Shown here piece by piece: positions 47,700 to 59,715 of a stretch of 64,000 bases of DNA (positions are counted from its first letter, which is position 1; every line of letters begins with the position of its first letter). The DNA lies in assembly GCA_963662155.1 (NCBI GenBank), contig OY759261.1, positions 32,717,459 through 32,781,458 on the forward strand, given 5' to 3'. The stretch is from Lamellibrachia columna. Taxonomy: Eukaryota > Annelida > Polychaeta > Sabellida > Siboglinidae. The notes under the pieces were generated by a model. It did no database searches. It was not told the origin of the DNA and saw nothing but the letters and a program-made list of their open reading frames with translations. A program made the position numbers and the translations under genes.

Positions 47700-47790
47700 C
47701 ATCAGACCTGTACATTCCAACACCAACTAAAATTTTCTGGGAAGCATTCAGCCATATTGCAATCGCTATCGTCATATATCAGGCTCATGG
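47700..47790 (-). repeat. SINE fragment
   Basis: 'cagacctgtacattccaaca' and 'ggaagcattcagccatattg' match the 3'-body of the SINE family on the minus strand. Confidence 0.55.
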
Positions 47791-47799
47791 GTGAATCCA

Positions 47800-49340
47800 C
47801 ATCCTGAAAGGGGGGGTTGCCCAGTTTCCCCAAAAAGGCACCAGGTGGCCTCTCGTGAGGAGGGGAGTTATCATGGGTAAGTTTTATTTGCTGCATGGCA
47901 AGGTGGCCTCTGGTGATACAGGCCTTGTGGGGGGGGTATATATATCAACTAACATAGACTATGCATCTGAAATATGAATGAAATAGCATGAATATTTTTT
48001 TTAATATACAAAACAGTTCACAAATTCATGTTTTTCACAAATACATACCATCATCCATTGTTTTACAAATTCTATAAATTCTAATGTGAACTTTTGTGAT
48101 TGTGTGGAACAGGGTAGCACTGTGCGAACACCTCCAGTGCTTCATAGCAATGAACTCATTGCATCCTGCAAGTCCATTAACTCAGCACGATTTCAACTCT
48201 ATGATCACGCTGTGGAGCTCTCCTGGCCACTTTGGGGAACAATTAAAGAAGTTTCGCACTGCTGTAACTGATGAAATCATGAAAGAGACAGAACTCTGTG
48301 ACTCTGCATCTATTTGTAATGCACATGTACAGTATATAATTGTCTACAAGGCTTTTTGGCTTACTGGTCCACATCAGTCAATCTTGTTAAATCAAAGCAG
48401 CCAAAGCATTTGTATTCCCGTCTGTATTCACAGCACCATGGTCATGCATATTTCAAAGTCGAAACCATAGAGAACTCCAAGAATTCTTCACGGATCTTCT
48501 GCTTTTTATCTTTCATGACTGACTTTCATCTTCTGTTTGCTCTGCTCCGCTATGATGGCAACAATTTCGTTTTGTATCATCTTCGATCTTCGAGGTCAAC
48601 AGGGCATTATTGTTTTGTTTCGCCAAATGCGTTTCTAGAACCACATTGCCAATATTATCAGTGTTGAGATGGGTGGAGTCACGGAGGTCGCTTCTCAGTG
48701 CAATATTCTGCTTTTCACATAGCACAATCGTCTTTACTGTGGGCTGCAGCTTAAGGTGATTGTCTCTCACATGGGTTGTAAGCCTGACAACAGTTATTGA
48801 CCAGAAAAGAAACGCAATGACAAAACGAATCTATTTGCATCTAGTAATTGTTACTAAGAGGATACAACAGGATAGGGGAGGGCAAATCAGACTGACTCGG
48901 AACATGAGATAGTATACTGATAACAATGTCCTGGGTTTCTATGTTCGAAGCTTTCTCATCTGATGAACAAGTGCAGAGGGCGCCACCTCGCGGTGTCTCG
49001 AAAAATAATTATGACATGATGAAAATAAATCCGGCCCCGAAATAAAGGGGAGCACCCGGAAACCTGAAACTTTTCATGGAACCATCAAAACCTCAAAAGT
49101 ATTTGCACTTTGACCTCTTTACGTTTTTCAATTTCACACTTTTGTAACGAACACAAGAAAACGTTATCACAGATTGTCCATAAATTTGAGACAAATCCAC
49201 ATGAATACAGAATATAATGGTATCCCTCCCAAATATCTATACTGAATACGTGTAATTCGTAAAAAATATTTCATTTGATGTGTAAAACAAATAAAAAAGT
49301 TACTGAACAGTTCACAGGATAGTCAGTTTTCATGATCAAA
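47800..49340. other. Intergenic, nothing recognised
   Basis: Short open frames at 48086-48667 have ordinary composition but no family signature. Confidence 0.5.
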
Positions 49341-49349
49341 CACTTCTTT

Positions 49350-49570
49350 GGCGGCTTCATCAGTTCTGATGACAATGACGTCATGGTAGGATGAAGTCCT
49401 GGTAGTATGACATCCTGGTAGGATGACATCATAGTAGGATGACGGGAACTACAAACTTCCACACGTTTACAATGACAGCATCTTTCCGGGACATCATCCT
49501 ACCAGGACGTCATTGTCATCAGTACTGATGAAGCCACCTTGGCAAGGTGGCGAAAGTTTTACAGGTAAAC
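49350..49570. repeat. Foldback element with hammerhead-like motif
   Basis: Arms at 49350-49392 and 49495-49538 are inverted copies (about 43 bp, few mismatches). On the + strand, CTGATGA (49525-49531) is followed by a perfect 8-bp hairpin 'gccacctt-ggc-aaggtggc' (49533-49551) and GAAA (49552-49555): the order of a hammerhead ribozyme core with stem II. One extra A precedes the hairpin, and I could not build convincing stems I and III. Retroelements of the Penelope type carry such motifs. Confidence 0.5.
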
Positions 49571-49873
49571 AAAACATTTTGGATATGTTGAGAAAAATAT
49601 TTGATAAAATCTAAAAGTATTTGTTAACCAACAAATATCAAGCACAGTTAATATGTCAATTTATAATTGTACATAGTAATTATATTAATTACATTTAATT
49701 GCATTTTTAACTGATGATTTCTTACATTTCCTACGGTATTTTTAAGGGAGTTTGTGTGTGAATCTGTTATATACTATGCTCGTGCTTGACTATAATTTCT
49801 AGTTTGTCAAGGTTTAAAATGGTAACATCATTATTCACTGAGCAGTTGTTGCAACAGACCTACTACCCCTATA

Positions 49874-50039
49874 TCAAGGTGCAAGTCGTTCATAGAACCA
49901 CCCGTTATCGCCCTGGTGTGTGACCTTGGGGTCGATGGTTTCTTCCAGGGTTGGTTTGTGGAAGACAATGCGATCGTGAAGGCGTGTGGTCTGCCCTTGC
50001 CAGAACTCAACACGTTCTGGCTGAAGGATGTAGCCACCC
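49874..50039 (-). CDS. PNPO: PNPO last exon (residues 172-226 and stop)
   Basis: Encodes [40 protein letters not shown] and ends [10 protein letters not shown] then TGA. The RLHDR segment binds PLP and the C-terminal ERLAP is characteristic of the family. The acceptor is tttcag. Confidence 0.95.
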
Positions 50040-53000
50040 CTGAAACAAACCACAGCACACTGTTTCATATTATATAACTATCATTCCTCATCATTGGCAT
50101 CCACTTGTCTCAAAAGATAACGGAGCTGCGCCATAGGCGATATGAGTATTTTGCACAGCATCTGCTGCGTCTAAAAAGTCCGATATACGAGTGGCAGTCT
50201 CTGCTACGATGGTACAGGTGTAGGAAGTTTGATGTAGAAGTCTGGTAGTCGATGGCCTTTCTCTCCGACGCTCTCGCTTCTCTGTCCACAGTTCTTTAGT
50301 CCGACTTCCTCATACCACTCTGGACAGCCTACCGCCAGTTGTTGTGGTCTACTGCAGCAGATTCCCAGACCCAATGTCGACATGTGCAGATTTATATTTC
50401 ATTTGTAAGCATCCCTGAACCACAGAGCTGGACGGATGACACAAGCAAGCTCACCATACAGGAAGTCCTTTAGAACAAGTCCATCCTCCGTGCAGCTAGA
50501 CTGGATGTCTCCACAGTGAACAATACTCAATTTACTTATTTTTCTATTTACATGTATTCTTTAATTTTGTTGCATTGCGAACAATAAACTAATAAATACA
50601 TCGTACAGCATATGATGATGGCAGCAAGCATATGATGATGGCAGACAAGCATATGATGATGGCAGACAAGCATATGATGCTGGCAGACAAGCATATGATG
50701 ATGGCAGACAAGCATGTAATGCGTAGTTGTCAACGTGTATTTGTACAAAACTGGGAAAATGTTGAATGTAAAAACGGGACATTCTCCACTCAACTTTCAT
50801 AGATTTTTAGTGGACTCACGCATGCTGCTTTTAGGGAAAAAGCTAAATAATTTGAAATCACCTGAGACCATAGAAATACCAAGTACCTAGAAAAGCCATG
50901 TGTGCAACAAATCGATTAGTTTACTGTAACAAAATTATGAAAATAAAAAAAAGCGGGACGTTTTGTCAATAACGTGGGAAAGCGGGACCGAAGAAAAAAT
51001 GCTATTTCCTGTCCGAAATCGTTAATGTAAAATGGTTTACCAGGACTGTGGCTTGGGAACAGGGATAGATTCATCTTCATACTTCTTCACTGCAGTTTCA
51101 TAATCCATTCGCAGTGCCTGGAAACAAAGTAAGGCAACTTGATGATTTTTATTACGTCTTAGTTCAAACATTAAATTATTTCTTCATCAAAAAATATGTT
51201 GGCTTGGACATTAATATCACTGAAATATCTGTTAGTTCTAGTCGATGTTTCATGCATTGCCTTAAAAACCACCCAAAAAGTACTTTGCACAATATGAATG
51301 CAAGTATTTTGCAAATGTGACTGTGAGTACTTTGTACAAGGTGAATGCAAAATGCAATGAGTGATACCCATATATAAATGGGGTTGGAGTAATAAATGGG
51401 GTTGGTGTAATAAATGAGGTTGGATTAATAAATGGGGTTGGAGTAATAAATGGGGTTGGAGTAATAATAATGAAATAATAATAAAAACAATAATTCATAA
51501 TGATCATAATGGCATCATTAATTTTCGTTAATTAATGACAATAATATTGAAACATAACATTGCCCTAATGATAATGATATAACAATGCTTGAATAGATTG
51601 ACCTTCCGATTCCTTGAAATTTGACATGGCAATTATTAGGGCTGGACATTATTTGCATCACCTTTGTTGAAGCAATAAACATTCAACTCAAACCACACTT
51701 GCCTGTGTATTGACAAAAAATAGCGAAATATAACATGTAGTATGTTTCCCACATGTATAACTAACTATAATCTACATAAAATCTTTACACAATTATTTTA
51801 TTTCTTGGCGCCTGCAAGTTGGACCTCATGTGAGTGATGACGTGACGCCTGCTGTAGCGTTGCCTTGTCCATGTGATAAATAAAGGTGTTTTACTGTTGT
51901 TACATCATTCTAGTCAGTGTAGTCTGTATCGCGATATATATCGTATCATGACCTCTGTTTCGCAATACGTATCGTTCTGGCCATAGTAATTATCTCTCAA
52001 GAAACTTTCTTTCTGAATATTCTGACTGGTCCCTTTATTAGCAGAATGACGTCACATGACAACAAATGTCATGTGACACAAACTAGAGGAAAATCAAAAC
52101 AGCCATCAACATCCACAGAATGAAGCCGAGACATTGGCCACGAGTTCCCTCCAGTCTTCAGTTTTTCCCCAACTTGTGTCACATAACACTGGTCATGTGA
52201 CATGTTCATATCGATGTGAATGGTGAATGGAGATGGCGAATGGAGAGAGATGAACAAAATAAAAAAATAATACAAAAGATTTCTTGAGAGGCTAAAAGGA
52301 ACATAAAACGATTTTCATTGGTTAATCAAATGACTGTTTTACGAACATTGCATTTACAAAGTGGGCCTATTCAACATTCATTTACAATGTAGGCCTATTC
52401 AACATTAATTTACAATATAGGCCTATTCAACATTCATTTACAATGTAGGCCTATATAACATTCATTTACAATGTAGGCCTATTAGTATTTTAACATCTCA
52501 GTTGGCTAAAAGATATCCACATAAAATGTGCTACTATCATGGTATATCATTTCTAAATATTTTTTTAATACACAATTTGGCGATGAAAGAAAACATTCCA
52601 GTTCTATAAAATAACAAATAATAAAACTTCACCTTTAAAGGTGAAGTAAAAAGTTGTTTATCATATAATTTATTCGTCTCTCAAATTCCTGTTTTATACA
52701 ATTATTGAGGGGTGTGTGGCAGGGGTCCCAACCTCCCATATCCCATGTTTTGGGGACCATGCAACCTTCCATCTTGTGGGAACAATCTTCCACCTCCCAC
52801 CATTTTTGAGAGTCCACCTCCCACCAGTCTCACCTCTCACCTATTTGTGAGGCCAGCCTCCCACCAGTTTACCATTTTTCAGGACCAACCTCCCACCTCC
52901 CACTACCTGCCACCCCCACTTCCTGCCACCTCCCACTACCTGCCACCCCCACTACCTGCCACCTTCCACCTCCCACTACCTGCCACCCCCCACATATCAT

Positions 53001-56000
53001 TACTGATGCTACAACAAAAAAGATCTGAACACTGTTAATTTCAATATTCTTCGAGATTGAAAAATCTAGAGAATTTGGCCATTTTAATTACACAAAATCA
53101 CCGACTAACTAAGTATCAATTAACCAATGAAAATCATTGTCCATTCATTTTAAGGATATAATAATGAACATTCTGTAATGATTCCAGCCCGTGCACCACT
53201 CTCACCTCTCGGTTTGGAATGGCTGAACTCTGCTGACTGACGCTCGCACTAATCTGACTGCAACGCGGCCTCGAATGGAAGTATTTTGTTGACTCTTCTT
53301 CTGGTAGTTTCTCTACTATGCCTTCTATCCGCACCTAACGACAACACAGTGATTAGGCATCGTTGCCGCCTCATACTGCCTAGAGGTGGCGGTTCAGGGA
53401 GTGGAAAATTAACGTGTCGATTTGGCCCTTCCAATACAGATCTGTGTCGGAATAACTAGATTTAAAACAGACACGTACTAACTGCTTCACATGTATTCAT
53501 ACACAGTGGCATCAAGAAGCAGCAGACATTTGCTCCAAATTGTTGATTACGAGTACGTTTATCATGAATGGGTGATATTTCCAAAAATGAACCCGTGATG
53601 TTACAGTTTTCATCTCCAAACCTCATAATTTTATATTTATGCATGGTAAATTTAGTGATATATGAATAATAACAATTACATACACAACATGTTTATTGTG
53701 TGTGTTTATTGCATTTTAAATAATGTTCCAAATATCATAGACGAGTTAGTTGCTGGCCCTGCAGAACTATGCCCTTACTGGAGCATTTCACCATGCCTAC
53801 ATCATTTCACTATGCCTACATCATTTCACTATGCCTACATCATTTCATTATGCCTGTATAATTTCAATATGCCTAGTCTACATAATTGTCATAAAATCAT
53901 GTTACACAGTATAAATTATAAACCAGTGGCATATTTAGTGGGGAGGCCAGGCCCCCCTTTGGCCTCCCCTGGCAACTACCATGTTTACATTGTGCAGAGG
54001 AGAACATAACTTTACGATGTGCCCAACTATCATGTTTACATTGCGCAAAGGAGAACGTAACTTTATGATGTGCCCAACTACCATGTTTACATTGTGCAGA
54101 GGAGAACATAACTTTACGATGTGCCCAACTATCATGTTTACATTGCGCAGAGGAGAACGTAACTTTATGATGTGCCCAACTATCATGTTTACATTGTGCA
54201 GAGGAGAACATAACTTTATGATGTGCCCAACTATCATGTTTACATTGCGCAGAAGAGAACATAACTTTATGTGCCCAACTACCATGTTTACATTGTGCAG
54301 AGGAGAACATAACTTTACGATGTGCCCAACTATAATGTTTACATTGCGCAGAGGAGAACGTAACTTTATGATGTGCCCAACTATCATGTTTACATTGTGC
54401 AGAGGAGAACATAACTTTACGATGTGCCCAACTATCATGTTTACATTGCGCAGAGGAGAACGTAACTTTATGATGTGCCCAACTACCATGTTTACATTGT
54501 GCAGAGGAGAACATAACTTTATGATGTGCCCAACTATCATGTTTACATTGCGCAGAGGAGAACGTAACTTTATGATGTGCCCAACTATCATGTTTATATT
54601 GTGAGGGGAGAACGTAACTTTACAATGTGCCCAAATACCATGTTTACATTGCGCAGAAGAGAACGTAACTTTACCATGTGCCCAACTACCATATTTACAT
54701 TATGCAGAGGAGAACATAACTTTACAATGTGCCCAACCATCCTGTTTACATTGCGCAGAGAATCTAACTTTACAATGTGCACAGCACGAAATCCTGAACC
54801 CAATAAACGTTGTTCACATCTATTGGAAATTGTTTACAGCTGTTGTCGTGTGTAGTAAAAGTAAGGTTGGTATTCATAAACAAATAACACGGACATAACA
54901 CTGACATAATTAGCGCATAGTATGCTTGAAACAAAATTGGGCCGTGGAAAACTTTCAAGGAATATGTTCTTATAAGTGTACACCAAAATGTTTCTCTGGA
55001 CAATAAGGTAACTGTGCAATACCAGTGGTGTCATCTGGTGACTAGTGTAGAACAACTGAAAACCAGATGATGAAACGTTTCAGTTGTTCCACACTAGTCA
55101 AATTACAATATATACATATTTACATATATGTAAACGTCTGCCACACACGTTCTTACCATTTTCTTTAAGTTGTCCCAGTAAAACATCATGCATGCATATG
55201 GGTTCTCATCCTGAAAAGTTGAACCACACAGTATAAAAGCTATGTCAAAATACATTATAAGGTTCAATGTTTTTCATAATGTTTTCCAATAAAATGGTAT
55301 ATCACTAATCAGCACAGCTGGTGGAATACTGTACAATAATATTATTATGAATGGTAAAAGTACAAATGCTTAGTAAATGTTTTTAAATATTTTTTTATGA
55401 AATACATATGTTAATTAATTAGTATCTCAGTTAATGCACAACTGCAAAACTGTACTGTATTACTGTATATAATTGCTTGGTAAATACTGTCCCACACGCA
55501 CTTGCTAGATTATACACTATTAAACTGACACATCACTGTAACATCCAATTATATTATTAAATTATGCATATATTTATTAAATAAACATAATTACTTATTA
55601 AATCATGGTACATGTACATTAAATTGTGACATTACAATAATACGCTTTATGAATAAATGCTTTACTGTACATAAATCTCTTTGCATGCATGTATTTGCTA
55701 TGCTGCATACCATTTAGCATGCCAAAAGAACAAAATCATATACTAAATATGCCCATATATGTATTTGCTAGAAGTTACAATAATTATTAATTGTCAAACA
55801 TGTTGACTACAAAACTCACTTTCATGTAACAGTTTGCAATCATTTAGTTGTGACTATTTGACAACAAACCTGATAACTGACTAGTTCTTACCAAGTCATG
55901 ACATTTGCGACTGTTGTAGTTTGTGAAGAACTTGAACCCATTCTCATCAAAGCCCTTCAGTAGAAGCATCCGGGTCGAAGGTCGACCCTTTCTGATCAAA

Positions 56001-57139
56001 ACAATTATCAATATTTCAGACTCAGCCATGTTTTTGTCTAAAATCAAGGCTTGCATGCATGCATTTTTTTTCTAATTTACTTTTTACTTCGTCATGACCA
56101 ACAGTATTTAAAATAATCCAACTGTATTTTCAAGATCCAATGAACAGAGGCTGTAGTTATATAGTAATTATAACCAGGGTCTATAAAAAGGGAATATCGC
56201 ATTACATAAAAAGTTATAAAAAGATTTAACAAGATTGCCATCCAAGACAAAGGCCCAGATGGCAAGTTGACAAGGAAGCCATTGGCTTATCAACAGTAAA
56301 AAAAAATGTTAATATGTGTAACCCGCCCACCTGAAATATGTGTCAACATTGTTTCTAAACATATTCACGTTACACAAGGTAGGTAAATTCTGACATAGCG
56401 CTGATTTGGCTGTATTTGGTCCTCGGGAAGTACTACAGGAAGTTTTATCGACCTAATTATATTAAAAAATACTAAAAACAGAAAAAAACTTAAGATACAT
56501 TTAAATAAGTAAATATTAAAAATCCGAAGTGGTTTACTTTTGAAGCCTGGTCAAATAACTGAGTTTCTTTCAGCTGATCTACTGGTGAATCTCATTGTTG
56601 AGGATAGATCATATAAATTATAATTACTTCAGGGTTTATGGCACACAAATGAAGCGCCGGTGATTTTGAAATGGTACCTCTTTTGGCAACTTTATGTTCC
56701 CTAGATAATTATTTATAAACAGGAATATGACCACATTTGATGACTGACACTTATGGTGCATCATTTGATGGAGAGCACTTTGTATGTTGATTTTATTGAG
56801 ATTTTATTGAGAAATAAATCCCAGCAGGTTGATAAAAAATTCAACATTAACACAGTTTATTTTCAGTAGATTCAAAATAACAAGTTACAAAAAACAGCAA
56901 TAAAAATGTTGATATGCTCGCCAATTGAAAAAAATAGTGATGTGTCCCCAGTTTAATAAGACCACTGAGATGACGGTGACGTACTTGCTAGCCGTGGCTA
57001 GTGACATGGCATTTGGTTCGACCACTGACTTGCTCTGGCAAGCCTGGTCAAACCAATGGCGGAAGTTGGCAAATGGCTCCTTTGAGACGAGGTCTGCTTC
57101 AGTGAACACAGAACTCTCGTCATTGTATGGCACCCGCAT
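49874..57139 (-). CDS. PNPO: PNPO ortholog, pyridoxamine 5'-phosphate oxidase, 6 exons (gene-level entry)
   Basis: Exons were joined by hand: 57141-56985, 55991-55892, 55210-55157, 53334-53206, 51117-51041 and 50039-49874. All junctions are GT/AG and in phase. From the ATG at 57139 this gives 226 residues; human PNPO has 261, the extra being N-terminal. The enzyme oxidises pyridoxamine/pyridoxine 5'-phosphate to PLP using FMN as a cytosolic homodimer. Landmarks are [37 protein letters not shown] (FMN site), [39 protein letters not shown] and the C-terminal [16 protein letters not shown] ... WFYERLAP. All FMN/PLP-site blocks look intact. The N-terminus is unresolved: there may be an upstream exon, since a splice acceptor lies directly before this ATG. 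Confidence 0.93.
50600..50715. repeat. 21-bp tandem array, about 6 copies
   Basis: 'gcatatgatgatggcagaca' plus one base, in the PNPO last intron. The period is a multiple of three, hence open frames through it. Confidence 0.85.
51041..51117 (-). CDS. PNPO: PNPO exon (residues 147-172)
   Basis: Encodes [20 protein letters not shown] followed by PKPQSW (human LEQLYQDQEVPKPKSW). The tryptophan codon is split across the intron. The acceptor is tccag and the donor gtaaac. Confidence 0.92.
51360..51475. repeat. 'taataaatggggttggagt' array
   Basis: Five to six ~19-bp units in the PNPO intron between 51117 and 53206. Confidence 0.8.
52355..52490. repeat. ~30-bp tandem array
   Basis: 'tacaatgtaggcctattcaa' followed by 'cattcattt', about four to five copies in the same PNPO intron. 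Confidence 0.85.
52850..53000. repeat. C-rich simple repeat ('cctgccaccccc' type)
   Basis: Degenerate CCT/CCA pyrimidine-rich units, about 200 bp from a PNPO acceptor. Overlapping open frame is low-complexity. Confidence 0.75.
53206..53334 (-). CDS. PNPO: PNPO exon (residues 104-146)
   Basis: Encodes [20 protein letters not shown], then [20 protein letters not shown] and NRE; near-identical to human [43 protein letters not shown]. The acceptor is gttag and the donor gtgaga. Confidence 0.94.
53978..54790. repeat. 51-bp satellite, about 16 copies, alternating A/B types
   Basis: Period 51 bp (landmark 'tgNgca' at 53991, 54042, 54093). A-type units have 'gtgcag...acataac...acgatg', B-type 'gcgcag...acgtaac...atgatg'. 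They mostly alternate, giving a 102-bp higher-order period. Because 51 = 17 codons, ~200-codon frames stay open on both strands; these are repeat translations, not genes. It lies in a PNPO intron. Confidence 0.92.
54920..55112. repeat. Internal fragment of the 313-bp MITE family
   Basis: Shares 'attgggccgtggaaaa', 'gtgtagaacaactgaaaa' and 'cagttgttccacactagtca' with the full copies, but the terminal repeats are lost. Confidence 0.65.
55157..55210 (-). CDS. PNPO: PNPO exon (residues 86-103)
   Basis: A 54-nt exon encoding [18 protein letters not shown] (human SNPFASLVFYWEPLNRQ). Phase 0 at both ends; acceptor tttcag, donor gtaaga. Confidence 0.93.
55892..55991 (-). CDS. PNPO: PNPO exon (residues 52-85)
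   Basis: Encodes [20 protein letters not shown] followed by [13 protein letters not shown]. The R-x-LLLKG block contributes to FMN phosphate binding. The acceptor is atcag and the donor gtaaga. Confidence 0.93.
56225..56400 (-). repeat. 5'-truncated CR1 copy (3' end only)
   Basis: On the minus strand it runs from the last ORF2 codons ([18 protein letters not shown] remnant near 56340-56380) through the same 3' UTR ('ccaatggcttccttgtc', 'gccatctgggcctttg') to 'aatcttgttaaatc'. Sense with PNPO, in its intron. Confidence 0.85.
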
Positions 57140-57141
57140 AG
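56985..57141 (-). CDS. PNPO: PNPO first recognised exon (residues 1-52)
   Basis: Begins after 'cttgttgcag' with CT ATG and encodes [20 protein letters not shown] then [15 protein letters not shown] ... [12 protein letters not shown]. Human has MRKSYRGDREAFEETHLTS and EANAMCLATCTR. The donor is gtacgt, phase 2. The acceptor and the first 18 exon nt are duplicated immediately upstream (37-bp unit). Confidence 0.9.
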
Positions 57142-57197
57142 CTGCAACAAGATTTAACACTGTATGGCACCCGCATAGCTGCAACAAGATTTAACAT
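57124..57197 (-). repeat. 37-bp tandem duplication across a PNPO acceptor
   Basis: 57124-57160 and 57161-57197 are identical except for the last base. Each copy holds 'ttaaatcttgttgcag' and the first 18 exon nt including the ATG, so two consecutive usable acceptors and two ATGs exist. The upstream ATG reads out of frame and stops after about 18 codons. Confidence 0.93.
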
Positions 57198-57296
57198 GAT
57201 TTAACAAGATTTAACATGATTTAACAAGACTGTCATATAAAGAGTTCTCCAAGCTCCAGGTGGACAAGGAAGCCATTGGCTTATTGAGAGGCAATA
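57182..57296 (-). repeat. CR1 3'-tail fragment abutting the PNPO acceptor
   Basis: On the minus strand: 'ataagccaatggcttccttg', a diverged UTR, then four 'ttaaatc(t/a)tgtt' tail units leading directly into 'gcag' and the exon. The tail supplies the acceptor's upstream pyrimidine-rich context. Confidence 0.8.
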
Positions 57297-57690
57297 TTTT
57301 TAACATGCATTTGCTTTTGCTCAGTCAAAAATTATTTAATAGTTTGTTCAATGATTTCACCAAAACTAAATAACACATTTGCACAAATGAGTTAGTAAGT
57401 CATAGTAGATATTAGACAGATTCAATGTTTTGCAAAATTATTCAGAAACGAGACATGCGAAAACAATTTAATTGAGATGGGAAATTAAATAACAATTAAC
57501 GGATCCATTACATGGCTGTTGCCTAGCAACTACGCCCGTCAAGCTAATAAACATGGCCACTGCGGTCAGATATTCCATCATATTTTGTGTTGCATTTGGA
57601 TCGAAACATTTATTTATGCAACAACAACAAAGGAAAATGTTGTTTCAGCAAAAATAGCTTGTGGAAAAAAAATTTCCGACAGATGTATGC

Positions 57691-59715
57691 TAGTGCCCTG
57701 CACGGGCCTATATTTGAGCCCAAGCCTAGCCCGCAATTAGCAGTCAGAATTCAGGCCCGGCCCAAGCTCCCCAAAATTTGTCAAGCCCAGTCTGGCCCAG
57801 GCCCGCAAACTAGAATTTAGGCCCAAGCCCAGGCCCAGCCCAGACTGTTAATGTTTGGCCCAGGCCTGGCCCGCACGTTTCAGGCCCAGGCCCAGTCCAT
57901 ACTCACGGGCCAAAGACGGGTAAGCCCACAGATAAAAGAAACCTATTATCTTATAATAAAAACAAAACACAAATAAACTACAATAAATACGTATTGTTTT
58001 AGTAAATAACATAAAAAATAATAATATATGAACATTGTATGTCTGCTGTGTACAGTGCATAGTGTGCTGTGTACAGTGCATAGTCTGCTGTGTACAGTGC
58101 ATAGTGTGTTGTGTACAGTGCATAGTGTGCTGTGTACAGTGCATAGTCTGCTGTGTACAGTGCATAGTGTGCTGTGTACAGTGCATAGTGTGCTGTGTAC
58201 AGTGCATAGTGTGCTGGACGAGTTCTAGAAATCCAGCACCACCAACTGCTTCAAACAGATGAATATCCTGAAGAAAAATAATATTTTTTTTATTGTCATT
58301 ACTATTAAGTATTATAACATAATTTATTGGCTTATGGTTAGGATAGGATATTTGTTTATCTAACCCTAACTTAACCCTAATGCAAACCATAACCCTAATT
58401 TAAGTTGTTAGTTGAATTAGCTCAACTAAGTTAACTTAATTTAATTAATTGATGTTACCAGTAAGGGCAGTTAATTTGGTATTAATTGATATTTCAATTA
58501 AATGTCACCCACTGGCACTGACACCCAGTGGCATTTCCAGCAGGCGGGCAGTCGCCAGCCTGAGACAGATCAGGTTCAGACATATGTAAATTTGCACAAG
58601 TGTGAATGAATCAGTACTGGGGAAATTGTAGACACTAACCAGTAGACACACTGTAACATAATTGATAAATATCTACTACCAACTGGGGTTGGCAGTGGGC
58701 ACCTTGGGGGTGGGCAGTGGCCAGTGGGCAGGTCATTCAGGCAAGCAAGGTTTGGAGGGAAGACAATAGAATGTCCACTGGTATGGTCAAAGGGTGATAA
58801 GTTGATGGTTAATCATGGTTTGATTTTGTATTGCAAATAAGTCTAAAGTAAACATTTGGGGCTGGCTGCTTCCAGCCAAGTGAACTTAAGTAGCCTGTTA
58901 TGGGGCCATTAGATCAAGGCTACTTGAGAGTTTAAAAACAACAAAACAGAGTATTCAACACAAAAACCATACAATATATTACATCTATGTCGACATGAGA
59001 AAACGAAGTGGTAAGAATATAGAGTACGGTCTGAAAATAAAAGATAATGTCATATAAGGGACGGGAGACTCCTACTAAGACTAAAAATTAATCGCTCCTA
59101 CGTTAGCGATTAATTCCTGTTCCTGTTTCCTGTACTTTCATGCCAAAATATTTCTAACAACTGTATTTTGTATGTACTATGTAGTAGTAATATGTACTGT
59201 GTAATGTGTGTATTGTGTGTGCAATACTATGCAGTGCTATTATAATTATATGAAATGTCTGTATTAAAAGAATTAAACATTATTAAAACGATACCATCAA
59301 TTGGAATTCCCATTGTGGAAAAGAGGTTAAACTACATTCTAATATATAAAGCACTGGTGTCATTCATAATTCCATGCAAGGTCTCAATTTGCAGCTATGT
59401 AATACTAAAGAAATAATTTAAACATTCATTAACCGGAAATACAATTTATAATAAGTTTTTATTAACATTAAAATTAATAATCTGGGTTTTGTTTTAATAT
59501 TTTTATTAGGTCCAGGCCCAGCCCAGACCCGCACACACTAGGCCCAGGCCCGGCCCATGCTCGATGTGTTTAATATTTTTTTGCCAAGGCCCGCAAATTT
59601 TACTAGCCCGGCCCGCAAAATTTAATAGAGGCCCGGCCCGCAAAATTTAATAGAGGCCCGGCCCACGGATTGCAGGCCAGGCTTGGGCTCAAAGCCCAGC
59701 CCATGCAGGGCACTA
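57691..59715. mobile_element. Non-autonomous hAT-like DNA transposon 1 (2025 bp)
   Basis: Flanked by a perfect 8-bp duplication 'atgtatgc' (57683-57690 and 59716-59723). Terminal inverted repeats begin TAGTGCCCTGCA and stay similar for about 40 bp (ending 'ttgagcccaagcct'). They continue into subterminal 'ggcccggcccg'-type repeats on both sides (57691-57910, 59510-59715). 8-bp duplications and such short-motif-rich ends fit the hAT superfamily. No transposase frame; the interior contains a 21-bp minisatellite. Confidence 0.85.
58036..58220. repeat. 21-bp minisatellite inside hAT-like element 1
   Basis: 'tgctgtgtacagtgcatagt' plus g, about nine copies. The 7-codon period gives open frames on both strands. 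Confidence 0.92.

Noticed and set aside
52040..52215. Inverted-repeat element around 'tgtcatgtgacacaaact'
   Set aside because: The arms are short and imperfect and no target duplication was visible.
53897..54604. Cysteine/methionine-rich ~200-codon frames on both strands as a novel repeat protein
   Set aside because: The 51-bp tandem period alone keeps all frames open; there is no start context, no codon bias and it sits in a PNPO intron.
58220..58267. Upstream PNPO exon (LQDIHLFEAVGGAGFLELVQ-like frame)
   Set aside because: No similarity to PNPO and it lies inside hAT-like element 1.
57848..58390. 180-codon minus-strand frame with THHCTQ-type repeats
   Set aside because: Formed by the 21-bp minisatellite within hAT-like element 1.
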